Assembly: GCF_017874545.1 (NCBI RefSeq)
Contig: NZ_JAGGLT010000005.1
Location: forward strand, 1-64,000
Direction of reading: 5' to 3'
Source of the DNA: Thermoanaerobacterium butyriciformans
Lineage (GTDB): Bacteria > Bacillota > Thermoanaerobacteria > Thermoanaerobacterales > Thermoanaerobacteraceae
Length of the DNA stretch: 64,000 nucleotides
In this document: in pieces, positions 15,145 through 23,329 of the stretch
Layout of the letters: every line of letters begins with the position of its first letter
How positions within the stretch are numbered: the first letter of the stretch is position 1
The notes under the pieces: generated by a model
The model's database searches: none
Told to the model about the DNA's origin: nothing
What the model saw: the letters and a program-made list of their open reading frames with translations, nothing else
Translations under genes and position numbers: made by a program

Positions 15145-15496
15145 GAGCCGGAAGACATCTTACGCAAACTTGCTTTATCTCTCCTTTGTATTTATACGTC
15201 AAAATTGGCGCATCATCATCGCTGTTGCCACAATATGAACATCTATCTTTGTCAATTGTAGCCTTGTGCTTCAACGCAGCTTCTTCGTTAAAAGGCATTG
15301 CTTCCCTTTCTTCAATAGACAAAGCACCTGTTGGACACACATTCAAACATACACCTGCGCCATCGCAAAGCTCCTCGCTTATGACTTTGGCTTTCCCATT
15401 CACTAAAACTATTGCGCTTTCAACACATGGTGAAATACAAAGGCCACATCCATTGCACTTCTCTTCATCGATCTTTACTATCTTCCTTTTAACCAT
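15131..15496 (-). CDS. 4Fe-4S dicluster ferredoxin-domain protein
   Basis: A 121-residue protein with two ferredoxin motifs: CNGCGLCISPC near residue 14 and the variant CDGAGVCLNVCP near 45. The second lacks the central Cys of a canonical C-x2-C-x2-C, a variation that I recall as normal in this clostridial family, so it probably binds its cluster with another ligand. A C-terminal CSYC and CVRC pair (near 87 and 113) adds a possible zinc or Fe-S site. It is likely an electron-transfer protein. A TGGAGGTTATTAA ribosome site supports the start. Redox partner unknown. Confidence 0.85.
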   Translation of the reverse strand: MVKRKIVKIDEEKCNGCGLCISPCVESAIVLVNGKAKVISEELCDGAGVCLNVCPTGALSIEEREAMPFNEEAALKHKATIDKDRCSYCGNSDDDAPILTYKYKGEIKQVCVRCLPALIHG

Positions 15497-15581
15497 TTAA
15501 TAACCTCCATTCATTTTCGTCCAATATATACTATACAACAAAAACAGCGCAAAGTTTGTGACAAATATCACAGATTTTGAA

Positions 15582-16157
15582 TTAATCCTCTATAGAATCT
15601 AATACAGAATCTAAAAAATGTAAATTTATCTTGCCGTTAACTATCTTATAAGATTTATAGCTATTTATGTTATTATACCAATTAAAAAAGAGCAAATGGT
15701 AAGTTTTTGTGGTGTCTACGGCAACATCAATATACTTATCATTGGTTACACTTATTCCAATTCTCTCATCTTTTTTATTAGTATAAAACACAATATCGTA
15801 AGAATAATTATTTCCACTAGTATATTTGCCATTATATTGCACAAGTTTAAATTGCTTTAAATACGATATCAAGTCATTTATTGTCTTTGCATCATTGGTA
15901 CTTTTTATTGTGCTATCCTTAGTATTGTCAGTATTTTTAGCCAACATAACCGAAACGATTTTTGAATTGTGGAAGTTACTTAAAACCAGCGAATTAAACG
16001 ACCCTATTCGAAAATAGTCTAAGTAAAAATGAATTGCAAGAAGTATACAGAGAAAAAATGTTACAGCATACCTAATCTTTGGTCTTTTAAATTCTGGATG
16101 TTTTGAAGAAACAATCAAATATATTATCACTATTGCAACTATCAATATGATAAGCAA
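15582..16157 (-). CDS. Membrane-anchored hypothetical protein
   Basis: A 191-residue protein that I cannot place. Two hydrophobic segments lie at about 1-17 and 33-48, followed by a polar extracytoplasmic domain of about 140 residues rich in Asn, Lys, Thr and Tyr, for example TINDLISYLKQFKLVQYNG and ISVTNDKYIDVAVDTTKTY. The latter layout (small alpha/beta with a ligand-like strand pair) is seen in many Firmicute secreted sensors, but that is only a resemblance. The start is TTG after GGGGGTCGA. It lies in a minus-strand run of secreted proteins (15.6-19.6 kb), possibly with related surface roles. Confidence 0.65.
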   Translation of the reverse strand: MLIILIVAIVIIYLIVSSKHPEFKRPKIRYAVTFFLCILLAIHFYLDYFRIGSFNSLVLSNFHNSKIVSVMLAKNTDNTKDSTIKSTNDAKTINDLISYLKQFKLVQYNGKYTSGNNYSYDIVFYTNKKDERIGISVTNDKYIDVAVDTTKTYHLLFFNWYNNINSYKSYKIVNGKINLHFLDSVLDSIED

Positions 16158-16227
16158 CTAAATCGACCCCCTTTAGGTTTAGATTATTCGTAACTAATTG
16201 GTTTGTTGATTTCTAGGCATTCATTAA

Positions 16228-16824
16228 CTATCTTAATGCATCCTGCCACTCCTTTGGCAAAGGATAGCTTTTAATAAATGCTTGACCATGATATACCGGA
16301 ATTACACCAGCTTCAACAGCAGGCTTTAAAGGGACATGCTGTGCGATTATTACAGAACCTGGCGGTATATCCCCAAACATCGCTATAGAAGGCCAATACC
16401 TTCCATCATGAGGTAAATATAAAAAGACAACGCCTTGCAATGTTATATACAAAAATTTATCGTTGGCTCCATTGTTTATGGATTTAGGATCGGTTTTGTC
16501 TGTTTCAGTGTAGATGTATTTTTGCCATTCTTTAGGCATTTTCCATGAAGTAAATGAATTTGATTTTGTGCTCTGCCAAACATGTCCGTAAATATCGGAA
16601 CCTACAACTGGTATTTGTGACACATCAAAAGTTGTGTTTGTTTTCAGTTGTTTTAAAATTTCTTTTTGTGATATTGGATTTTCCATATCGACACTTTGTA
16701 GATTTTCAGATGTTACTACACTGCTATTGCTGTCATAAATGCTTGTATGTCTTGTTAACATTTGAGATAGCAGTATACCAACTATTATTCCTATTGCAAA
16801 TATCATTACATTTTTTACCTTCAT
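16228..16824 (-). CDS. Exported or membrane-anchored hypothetical protein
   Basis: A 198-residue protein of unknown function. An N-terminal hydrophobic helix (VMIFAIGIIVGILLSQML, about 6-23) is followed by a Ser/Asn-rich linker and a compact domain from about 80 with several Trp and Tyr (GHVWQSTKS, KMPKEWQKYIY, PHDGRYWPSIAMFGDIPPG). There is no lipobox. KMPKEWQ (about 95) and LPKEWQ (near the C-terminus) are short internal echoes. GAGGGAGTCTTGT precedes the ATG. It sits between a membrane-anchored hypothetical gene and the lipoprotein genes; no homologue is recognised. Confidence 0.65.
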   Translation of the reverse strand: MKVKNVMIFAIGIIVGILLSQMLTRHTSIYDSNSSVVTSENLQSVDMENPISQKEILKQLKTNTTFDVSQIPVVGSDIYGHVWQSTKSNSFTSWKMPKEWQKYIYTETDKTDPKSINNGANDKFLYITLQGVVFLYLPHDGRYWPSIAMFGDIPPGSVIIAQHVPLKPAVEAGVIPVYHGQAFIKSYPLPKEWQDALR

Positions 16825-16860
16825 ACAAGACTCCCTCTTTATCTTTATTTTTAAACCTGA

Positions 16861-17601
16861 TTAATATGTGAAATTAAACACTTTGTTTTTATCCAGTGAA
16901 ATAACACTGATTTTGTTTTTCCCCCATTTTATCATTGAATTTTGCATTGATATATCTTTCTCCGAGATTTCGCCTACCGTATTTATCTTATGAGTTTTTA
17001 TTTCATAAAGTTTTAAAAAATGACTTCCGTTTGGACCATTTATTTCTGCTGACGGCAAAAAAGCAAACTCATCTTCATTATTGGGATTAAATGAAATTCT
17101 CATCATGCTTTCTTTTTTTGATTCATCATACCATAATATACTGCCTTTATTTGTGTCAGTATCGACAATGACACTAATTGGAACGTCTTGAGAAAACTCT
17201 AAAATGATGTATTTCCCTGACGGAGAAGCAGTCATATAATAAATGCCATTAAACAAATCGTACTTCAACGCGTATTGGGTTAAATCTATAGTCTTTACGA
17301 CATTATCCTTTGCATAGCTAAGCTTTATATAACTTTTATCACCATCATAGCTTTCTTTTAAATCACCATTTTCAACAAATAAGAATTGATTCACCCAAGC
17401 AGATACGTGATTACCATTATATGTAATAAGCTGTGGAACATGTTGGTTAATATGTGGTGCATCTATATTTTCGCTATCATTTTTTACAGTATTTGAAATT
17501 TGAGCCTTTTGCAATTTGCTGCTGTTATCTTCACTCGTTTTGTTTCCGCATCCATTTAAAAATATCATCAAAACCAACAAAGCGATAAAAAATCTTTTCA
17601 T
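16861..17601 (-). CDS. Lipoprotein with beta-propeller-like body
   Basis: A 246-residue lipoprotein. The signal peptide MKRFFIALLVLMIFLNGCG ends in a lipobox (LNGC), so the mature Cys is lipidated and the protein sits on the outer face of the membrane. The body has PD40/TolB-like strand signatures (SPSGKYIILEFSQ, RISFNPNNEDEFAFLPS), suggesting a beta-propeller fragment of four or so blades. The start at 17601 follows GGGAGGAAGATTAC; an in-frame ATG 13 codons upstream is part of the conserved leader shared with two neighbouring lipoprotein genes. Function unknown; perhaps a surface binding protein. Confidence 0.78.
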   Translation of the reverse strand: MKRFFIALLVLMIFLNGCGNKTSEDNSSKLQKAQISNTVKNDSENIDAPHINQHVPQLITYNGNHVSAWVNQFLFVENGDLKESYDGDKSYIKLSYAKDNVVKTIDLTQYALKYDLFNGIYYMTASPSGKYIILEFSQDVPISVIVDTDTNKGSILWYDESKKESMMRISFNPNNEDEFAFLPSAEINGPNGSHFLKLYEIKTHKINTVGEISEKDISMQNSMIKWGKNKISVISLDKNKVFNFTY

Positions 17602-17667
17602 GTAATCTTCCTCCCTAAAATCTTTAACAAAATTATACATCCAATTGATATGTTAAATATTACATAA
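17569..17667 (-). repeat. Lipoprotein leader/signal repeat, copy A
   Basis: DNA from about 17569 to 17667 (5' leader, ribosome site and first dozen codons) is closely similar to copies at 18293-18364 and 19574-19672. With copy B the signal-peptide codons and ribosome site are almost identical; with copy C the similarity extends upstream through a conserved TATAAT-like block to about position 17667. Confidence 0.75.
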
Positions 17668-17671
17668 GCTG

Positions 17672-18325
17672 CTAATCGATTAATCCCTTACCTGTATCTG
17701 TCCAACGCCATTCTGCAAATATACGCTCTGATAGAGGATTAAAAATATCTGCGGATTCAGTAGTAGAATGTGTAAGTACATAAAAATATCTTTTATTGTA
17801 GTATCCTAAAGCAATAGTTCCGTAGATTCCATTATATTGAAGTATTGCCCATTTACGTATGTTTTGATTTTCGTTGAGATTATATTTGTTTGAAAGATTT
17901 TTTATTAATTCTATTGCAGCATTTTTTTCTGTATTTTTAGGATAGTAAAAAATTTGAACATAATTATAATCGTGTAAAACTTGTCCGTCTTTTGATGTTT
18001 CATAAATTCGAATAGTAATACTGCCATCACTTGAATTACTCAATTGAGTTTTCATAGTCTCCGGAATGTATGTTAAAAAACCTGGTGATAATTTTGAACA
18101 ATCTAAAAGTTTATAAGATACTTTATACTCTATTCCTTCCTCTTTAATTATTTCTTGTTTGATTGATGGCATTTTATTCAAATTTGTTTCTGTTGCAGTA
18201 GTTGCAGTAGTATCGCTAATTATTTTGGTATGTTTATTTGGATTTATATTATTGTTTTTAACATTACTTCCACACCCACTTAAAAATATTGTCAAAACCA
18301 ACAAAGCAATAAAAAATCTTTTCAT
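17672..18325 (-). CDS. Lipoprotein of unknown function
   Basis: A 217-residue lipoprotein with signal MKRFFIALLVLTIFLSGCG (lipobox LSGC), differing from the downstream lipoprotein in only two residues of that stretch. The mature part begins Asn/Thr-rich and then carries a globular domain of about 150 residues (YKVSYKLLDCSKLSPGFLT, IRIYETSKDGQVLHDYNYV, YNKRYFYVLTHSTTESAD) that I do not recognise. It is not similar to the neighbouring propeller bodies. GGGAGGAAGATTAC precedes the ATG at 18325. The contrast of shared signal and unrelated body points to cassette-like duplication. Confidence 0.75.
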   Translation of the reverse strand: MKRFFIALLVLTIFLSGCGSNVKNNNINPNKHTKIISDTTATTATETNLNKMPSIKQEIIKEEGIEYKVSYKLLDCSKLSPGFLTYIPETMKTQLSNSSDGSITIRIYETSKDGQVLHDYNYVQIFYYPKNTEKNAAIELIKNLSNKYNLNENQNIRKWAILQYNGIYGTIALGYYNKRYFYVLTHSTTESADIFNPLSERIFAEWRWTDTGKGLID

Positions 18326-18364
18326 GTAATCTTCCTCCCACTTGAAACTTTTAACAATATTATG
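18293..18364 (-). repeat. Lipoprotein leader/signal repeat, copy B
   Basis: Shares the signal-peptide codons and ribosome site of copy A almost base for base, and a shorter upstream part; similarity stops near 18364, exactly where a decayed gene fragment begins, so the upstream promoter block seen in copies A and C has been replaced here. Confidence 0.7.
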
Positions 18365-18389
18365 TGGCAAAAGGCAGGGCAACCTGCCT

Positions 18390-18670
18390 TTACTTCCATA
18401 TAATATATTTCTCGCTAAATGATTTTATATCTTCGGGATTTAATTTATTGACAACTGAATATTTGCCATTTTTTAAATCAATAGTACATAGTTCAAAATC
18501 ACTATTCTTTTCGCCTATAAAAGCAATGCGATCACCATCGTTGTTCCAAAAAATTTTCGCAACATTAATATAAGGAACATGAAAATTTTTATAAACATTA
18601 TTTTCAGCATCGTACAAATATACTCCACCTTTACCTATTGTGCCGGATGTAAAAGCTAATTTAATTTTAC
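18390..18670 (-). pseudogene. C-terminal fragment of a propeller-type lipoprotein
   Basis: An open frame of about 90 codons has no plausible start: it opens after a stop near 18681, its first possible initiator is a TTG at 18617 without a ribosome site, and it begins inside the end of the upstream gene. The translation contains WD40/TolB-like strands (VAKIFWNNDGDRIAFIGE, LCTIDLKNGKYSVV) like the lipoprotein encoded at 16861. It is best read as the 3' end of a former lipoprotein gene whose front has been lost during rearrangement of this repeat array. Confidence 0.6.
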
Positions 18671-19606
18671 AAATATATGTTTATTTTCATCATACGCGTA
18701 TACATTTGTTGACCACGTGTTCCCACCATCATTTGTCACATAAGTCACAGTGTGATTTTCAGAATTGCCATTATTTGACATATAAAAATCGACATCTAAT
18801 GTCCCATTTTTATCATCTTTAAATACAGGTACTGTAGCCGACAAGATACAATACTTTTCATAGCCTTGTGGTATAGGAACTGAAACTTTACTCCACGTAT
18901 TGCCACCATCAACTGTTCTATACAGGATCACATCCGCTGATACCGGATTTGATACACCTATCCATCCATTATCTGTACCATAAAATATCATATCAGTTGA
19001 TGTTCCTACAATTGGCAAGCCCGAATAAGAATCTGATGAAGTAACATTTACTTTTTGCCATGTCTTGCCTCCATCATTTGTTTTGAGTAAATACTTAATT
19101 TGCTGTCCCGCTGCTGCATCAGATACAGCCAAAAGCCATCCTGTACTTTGCGTTACAAATTGAATTTTCGAGATGCTTTGTGACAATTGCTGTAGCAGTT
19201 TATAACTTAGTTTGTTCCACGTTTTGCCTCCGTCTGTTGTCTTAATCACATACAACGTCATATCGCTATTATTTATCCATGAAATCCAACCATCATTAGA
19301 GTCTAAAAAATATGGGACAACATTTTCTACATAGACGTCACTATATGCATCTTTTGGAAGAATGTTTATAGGTAAATTTATTTCAGTCCATGAATTACCT
19401 CTATCTGTTGACTTGAAAATCTGTAGATTATCTAATGTTTTATGATTGTCTTTAAAAGACCATTTCCACATAATATCAGATTCATTTGCTTTTGAAGAGC
19501 TCTTAGACATTGTATTTGGGCTAATTGTAGTGTTCTGTTTTCCACCAATTCCACATCCAGTTAAAAATAAAGCTAAAACCAATAAACCGACTAAAAATCT
19601 TTTCAT
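18656..19606 (-). CDS. Lipoprotein with BNR/Asp-box beta-propeller repeats
   Basis: A 316-residue lipoprotein (signal MKRFLVGLLVLALFLTGCG, lipobox LTGC). The body has repeated Asp-box motifs: STDRGNSWTEI, TTDGGKTWNKL, TNDGGKTWQKV, TVDGGNTWSKV and TNDGGNTWSTN, spaced 50-60 residues, with GWISWI/GWLLAV/GWIGVS strands between. This is the YCF48/sortilin-like (BNR) propeller fold often used for extracellular binding. No sialidase catalytic residues are evident. The start at 19606 follows GGGGAGGATG. It is the first gene of the lipoprotein run and carries the full leader repeat. Ligand unknown. Confidence 0.85.
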   Translation of the reverse strand: MKRFLVGLLVLALFLTGCGIGGKQNTTISPNTMSKSSSKANESDIMWKWSFKDNHKTLDNLQIFKSTDRGNSWTEINLPINILPKDAYSDVYVENVVPYFLDSNDGWISWINNSDMTLYVIKTTDGGKTWNKLSYKLLQQLSQSISKIQFVTQSTGWLLAVSDAAAGQQIKYLLKTNDGGKTWQKVNVTSSDSYSGLPIVGTSTDMIFYGTDNGWIGVSNPVSADVILYRTVDGGNTWSKVSVPIPQGYEKYCILSATVPVFKDDKNGTLDVDFYMSNNGNSENHTVTYVTNDGGNTWSTNVYAYDENKHIFVKLN

Positions 19607-19672
19607 ATTCACATCCTCCCCAAAATCTTTAACATTATTATACATCTAATTGAACTGTAAAATATTACATAA
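19574..19672 (-). repeat. Lipoprotein leader/signal repeat, copy C
   Basis: About 100 bases including signal codons, ribosome site, an upstream in-frame ATG-TAT-AAT stretch with a TATAAT-like block, and AT-rich DNA ending ATTACATAA on the plus strand. It aligns along its whole length with copy A, about 2 kb away, although the two lipoprotein bodies differ. Confidence 0.7.
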
Positions 19673-19794
19673 ACATTAAAAATGATTAAGAAAAAATTAA
19701 ATTTTTATTGGTATCTACATTGCTCAAATACATAATAATTTTTCATGCTTTGTTTATACACTAAATATGTTAAAATACTTATGAGGTGTTTTAA

Positions 19795-20688
19795 ATGGAA
19801 TCACAAGTATGCAATATATGTCCAAGAAATTGCAATATTGATCGCAGTACAAAAGTAGGCTTTTGCGGCATGTCAAGTGAAATACATGTGGCAAAAGCAT
19901 ATCTTCATGAATGGGAAGAGCCTTGCATAAGCGGCAGCAGAGGGTCTGGAACAGTATTTTTCACAGGATGCAATTTAAGATGTGTATTTTGCCAAAACTA
20001 CAAAATCAGCCAAGAAAATTTTGGAGTAAGTATTTCACCAGAAAAACTGGTAGATATTTTTATAAATTTAGAAAAAACAGGTGCACACAACATCAATCTC
20101 GTGACACCTACAATATTTGTTCCAAAAATAAAAGAAGCTATAATCATAGCGAGAAATAATGGGCTTAGCATACCTATCGTTTACAACTCAAATGCTTACG
20201 AGAGTGTAGAATCTCTAAGATCTTTAGAAGGGCTCATAGATATATACTTGCCTGACCTAAAATATTACAGTGATGAAGTGGCTGTAAAATACTCTAATGC
20301 ACCACATTATTTTGAGTACGCTACAAAGGCGATTTTAGAAATGTATCGTCAAGTAGGTAATCCCGTCTTTGACAGTGACGGCATAATGAAAAAGGGAATA
20401 ATTATACGCCATTTAATATTGCCAGGGAAATTAGATGAGACAAAAAGGATACTGAAGTGGATAAAGGATAATCTGTCTAACGAAGTGTATGTAAGCCTTA
20501 TGGGACAATATACACCATTTTACAATGCAAATAAATACCAAGAGTTAAATAGAAGAATAAGCAACAGAGAATATGAAGAAGCGATAGAATATTTCTTTGA
20601 AATAGGTTTGGAAAATGGATTTGTCCAAGATGATGAAAGTGCATCAGAAAGCTTCATCCCTGATTTTGACTTAGAAGGCATTCTTTAA
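19795..20688 (+). CDS. Radical SAM protein, PflA/PflX-like (COG1313)
   Basis: A 297-residue radical SAM protein related to pyruvate-formate-lyase activating enzymes but of the PflX group. An N-terminal Cys-rich stretch (CNICPRNCNIDR, then GFCGM) precedes the cluster motif GCNLRCVFCQNYKIS near residue 60. LVTPTIFVPKIKEA and HLILPGKLDETKRIL are typical of the family, which may activate a glycyl radical partner or modify a protein; no partner is nearby. The gene is on the plus strand and its end overlaps the convergent RluD-like gene by 18 bases. GAGGTG precedes the ATG. Precise role unknown. Confidence 0.85.
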   Translation: MESQVCNICPRNCNIDRSTKVGFCGMSSEIHVAKAYLHEWEEPCISGSRGSGTVFFTGCNLRCVFCQNYKISQENFGVSISPEKLVDIFINLEKTGAHNINLVTPTIFVPKIKEAIIIARNNGLSIPIVYNSNAYESVESLRSLEGLIDIYLPDLKYYSDEVAVKYSNAPHYFEYATKAILEMYRQVGNPVFDSDGIMKKGIIIRHLILPGKLDETKRILKWIKDNLSNEVYVSLMGQYTPFYNANKYQELNRRISNREYEEAIEYFFEIGLENGFVQDDESASESFIPDFDLEGIL

Positions 20689-21531
20689 AACAGCCTTCAT
20701 GTCATCTGGAATTGGCGAATAGAGAGAGATGCACTTTCCAATAAAAGGCTGCTTAAATGTGAGTCTATAAGCGTGAAGTGCCTGCCTTTTTATATAAGAA
20801 GTATCCGAGCCATATAGCGTATCACCAATTATGGGATGCCCTATATGGCTTAAGTGAACTCTTATCTGATGAGTCCTGCCTGTCTTTAATTCTAACTTTA
20901 CAAGGCTTAACTTTTCTCCTCTTTTTAGCAAGCGAAAATGTGTCACTGCTGTATCTCCTTCATCGTCTACCATTCGCTCAATGGTGCTGCCTGGTTTTCT
21001 TTTTATAGGCAAATCTATCGTTCCTCTGCCATCCATATCTCCTTCGACTATTGCAATGTACAATTTTTTCATAGGAGATACTATTTGCAGATAATTTTGC
21101 ATAAAAGGATTTTTGGCAAAAATGATTAAGCCAGATGTATCTCTGTCAAGCCTATTGACAGGCCTTATTGGCGCCTTTATGCTATTTTTCTCATAATACC
21201 AGGCAACACCATTTGCCAGTGTGCCATCAGGATGCCCGGCTGTAGGGTGAACAACAATGCCAGCATCTTTATTAACAACTAAAATGTCTTCATCCTCATA
21301 GCATATATGTAAATCCATTTTTTCAGGCCTTACTGATGTGTTTTCATCATCCAACAAAAGCTCAACAATATCTCCCTTTTTAATTATTCTGTTTACTATT
21401 GATATTTCATTGTTTACTAAAATTCTACCACTATGTTTATATTTTCTTATGAGAGTCGACGAAAAGCCTCTATTTATTAATATCTCTTTAAGAGACAAAT
21501 TTTCGTCTTCTTTACTTGCGATAATCTTCAT
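20671..21531 (-). CDS. RluA/RluD-family pseudouridine synthase
   Basis: A 286-residue enzyme converting specific uridines to pseudouridine in rRNA or tRNA. An N-terminal S4 RNA-binding domain (SLKEILINRGFSSTLIRKYKH, about 13-33) precedes the synthase domain with the catalytic Asp in VNRLDRDTSGLI near 128-139; IRVHLSHIGHPIIGD (about 225-240) is the standard C-terminal motif. It resembles RluD/YjbO, but the target site cannot be told from sequence. The ribosome site (GGTGTGGG) is weak. Convergent overlap with the radical SAM gene leaves no room for a separate terminator. Confidence 0.9.
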   Translation of the reverse strand: MKIIASKEDENLSLKEILINRGFSSTLIRKYKHSGRILVNNEISIVNRIIKKGDIVELLLDDENTSVRPEKMDLHICYEDEDILVVNKDAGIVVHPTAGHPDGTLANGVAWYYEKNSIKAPIRPVNRLDRDTSGLIIFAKNPFMQNYLQIVSPMKKLYIAIVEGDMDGRGTIDLPIKRKPGSTIERMVDDEGDTAVTHFRLLKRGEKLSLVKLELKTGRTHQIRVHLSHIGHPIIGDTLYGSDTSYIKRQALHAYRLTFKQPFIGKCISLYSPIPDDMKAVLKNAF

Positions 21532-21553
21532 CTGCCCACACCAATAACAATTT

Positions 21554-21763
21554 TTACCATACTCTGCTTAATTTATATGTTCCCTTATTTTTTTCATCTT
21601 TAAATATCTTATCCAATACTTCTGTGTCATAATATTTGGCACCACATTTCTGGCAAACATATGTTGGAACATCTTTGTAAACTATAACCTTTTTCCCCTT
21701 TGTTAACTCATAATCTGCAAGTTCTATCTCTACATCTCCCCCACAGAAGCATCGTTTTAGCAT
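21554..21763 (-). CDS. YgiT-type zinc finger protein
   Basis: A 69-residue protein with CFCGG near the N-terminus and CQKCGAKYYD around residue 40, the two knuckles of the YgiT/MqsA N-terminal zinc finger. The MqsA-type C-terminal HTH is absent, so it is the short stand-alone form. Such proteins are often antitoxin-like partners of a DUF4258 or MqsR toxin, but no toxin gene is adjacent here. The ATG at 21763 follows AAGGAGGTCAATA; an upstream ATG at 21781 has no ribosome site. Its own role is therefore unclear. Confidence 0.8.
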   Translation of the reverse strand: MLKRCFCGGDVEIELADYELTKGKKVIVYKDVPTYVCQKCGAKYYDTEVLDKIFKDEKNKGTYKLSRVW

Positions 21764-21906
21764 TATTGACCTCCTTCGCATTAGATGATGAAGTAACTAT
21801 TCTTTATATCGTAAATTCGACAAAAAAATTTAATATACAACAAAGTTATTATACCACTGATTACAGAAATATGGAATATTTTCTTTCTTTCAAAATATCG
21901 CCCGTA

Positions 21907-21933
21907 ACAAAAATACTTTTTTATCATAGTATG
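21907..21933 (+). promoter_or_regulatory. Possible mother-cell sigma (SigK/SigE-like) promoter
   Basis: AC at 21907-21908 and CATA followed by GTATG at 21925-21933, spaced 16 bases, resemble the SigK pattern AC-N16-CATAnnnTA. They lie about 45 bases upstream of the small membrane protein gene at 21976. Weak evidence, since short AT-rich motifs occur by chance. Confidence 0.3.
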
Positions 21934-21975
21934 TTACTGTAGCTGTTCCCATTAATTTAAAAAGGGGGTATTATA

Positions 21976-22107
21976 ATGGCTGGAACTGACTGCAAGAAAA
22001 AGCCAAGAGATGACGATTTTTGGGTTTGGGTAATATTAATAATTATCATAATACTACTTTTAGTTCCAGGTGTATTTGTCCTTGATAAGCAAGAACCTAC
22101 AGTATAA
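21976..22107 (+). CDS. Small single-pass membrane protein (43 aa)
   Basis: A short frame with an excellent AAAGGGGGTATTATA ribosome site before ATG. The 43 residues are a charged N-terminus (MAGTDCKKKPRDDDF), a Trp-flanked hydrophobic segment (WVWVILIIIIILLLVPG) and a short tail. It resembles in size and layout the YjcZ-type small sporulation membrane proteins but lacks their Gly/Tyr-rich start. A strong terminator follows directly, and a possible sporulation promoter precedes it. It is likely a real gene; function unknown. Confidence 0.7.
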   Translation: MAGTDCKKKPRDDDFWVWVILIIIIILLLVPGVFVLDKQEPTV

Positions 22108-22116
22108 AATCAAAAA

Positions 22117-22146
22117 GCGTTGGTATGTTTGCCAACGCCTTTTTTT
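22117..22146. terminator. Bidirectional terminator
   Basis: GCGTTGG / CCAACGC, 7 bp around an 8-base loop, with AAAAA before and a seven-T run after on the plus strand. It ends the small membrane gene, and can also serve the minus-strand aminopeptidase gene, whose stop lies at 22150. Confidence 0.88.
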
Positions 22147-22149
22147 AGC

Positions 22150-23262
22150 TTACAAAACATTTTTAATAAATTGACCATCTTTATAGAAAAGCTCACCATC
22201 GGCGTATATTTCTCCACCTTGCCTCATGTCACAAAGCATATCCCAATGAATAGCAGAACGATTTTTGCCACCCGCTTCAGGCATGGAGTCTCCCAGCGCC
22301 ATATGTACTGTGCCTCCTATTTTCTCATCAAAAAGCATATTTCTCGTAAATTTTTGTATGCCATAATTGGTGCCTATGGCTACTTCTCCAAAACGCTTAG
22401 CGCCATCATCTGTATCCATCAAAGCGTGCAATAAATCTTCGCCTTTTTCTGCCGTGGCTTTTACGACAAGTCCATTCTCCACTTCCAGGTAAATCCCTTC
22501 TATGCTTTTACCCATGTATATTCCTGGGAAGCTGAAAGTAATGTGCCCATTTATTTTATTTTCCACAGGCGATGTAAAAATCTCCCCATCAGGAAAGTTC
22601 TCTGTGCCGCTGCAGTTTATCCACTTTCTGCCTGAGGTATTAACATAGATGTCAGTTCCCTCTGATACAATGTGCAATTCTGACTTTTTATCTAGATAAT
22701 TAACCCATATATCTTGTTCTTCGCGTATTTTCTGCCACATATAAATTGGGTCATCGCTATCAAGTAAACCTGCACCATAGACAAAGTCTTCGTATTCGCT
22801 TAAGCTCATTTCAGCTTCCTGGGCATCTGCTTGAGTAGGATACTGTGTTCCACACCACCTTAAAGAACCATTGCCCATCCTTTCTGAGTAAACCTTTCTC
22901 CATGATGAGGCACCTTTTGTTGCTAGCTGCAACTTCAATGGATCTACATTTGAATTTGCTTTTGTGTTTTTGTTGGCCCAAGCAGTAAGCCATACATCTG
23001 CTTTTTCAAGAGCTACCCTTTGTATATACTTTTCCATGAGAAGCTGTTCATCTGTGGCATTTTTTAAAATAATCTCTGAGACATCAGGAATGTCAACTAG
23101 TGTCTCAACGTGTGCCCCTGCCTTCACTGCCTCCCTTACAACTTCATTTATCCACGGTATTGCTATATCACCAGCCTGAACTAAAACAAAGTCTCCATTC
23201 TTAACTTTTGTCGAATAATTAACCAGTAGATTTGCAAGTTTTTTTAATCTTGGGTCTGCCAT
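22150..23262 (-). CDS. Aminopeptidase, M29 family (thermophilic metalloprotease)
   Basis: A 370-residue cytosolic aminopeptidase of the M29 (AmpS/PepS) family, which removes N-terminal residues from peptides using a two-metal site. Family landmarks include LLVNYSTKVKNGDFVLVQAG (about 13-32), a metal-site Glu in GIYLEVENGLV (about 252), GEVAIGTNYGI (about 289), the late GGTVHMALGDSMPEAGGKN (about 316) and HWDMLCDMR. Length is close to the usual 370-410. A GGGGGTGGGTAA ribosome site precedes the ATG. It lies alone between a terminator and the addA-like gene and may serve peptides brought in by the opp transporter. Confidence 0.93.
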   Translation of the reverse strand: MADPRLKKLANLLVNYSTKVKNGDFVLVQAGDIAIPWINEVVREAVKAGAHVETLVDIPDVSEIILKNATDEQLLMEKYIQRVALEKADVWLTAWANKNTKANSNVDPLKLQLATKGASSWRKVYSERMGNGSLRWCGTQYPTQADAQEAEMSLSEYEDFVYGAGLLDSDDPIYMWQKIREEQDIWVNYLDKKSELHIVSEGTDIYVNTSGRKWINCSGTENFPDGEIFTSPVENKINGHITFSFPGIYMGKSIEGIYLEVENGLVVKATAEKGEDLLHALMDTDDGAKRFGEVAIGTNYGIQKFTRNMLFDEKIGGTVHMALGDSMPEAGGKNRSAIHWDMLCDMRQGGEIYADGELFYKDGQFIKNVL

Positions 23263-23329
23263 TTACCCACCCCCATAAAATTAGTACTTAACCATATTAT
23301 TACATACTACAAACAAAAATCCAATACTA

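Noticed and set aside
15131-15496. Ferredoxin with a degenerate second cluster as a sign of decay
   Set aside because: The CDGAGVCLNVCP form with a missing central Cys is a family variant that I recall from other clostridial proteins, and the rest of the gene is intact.
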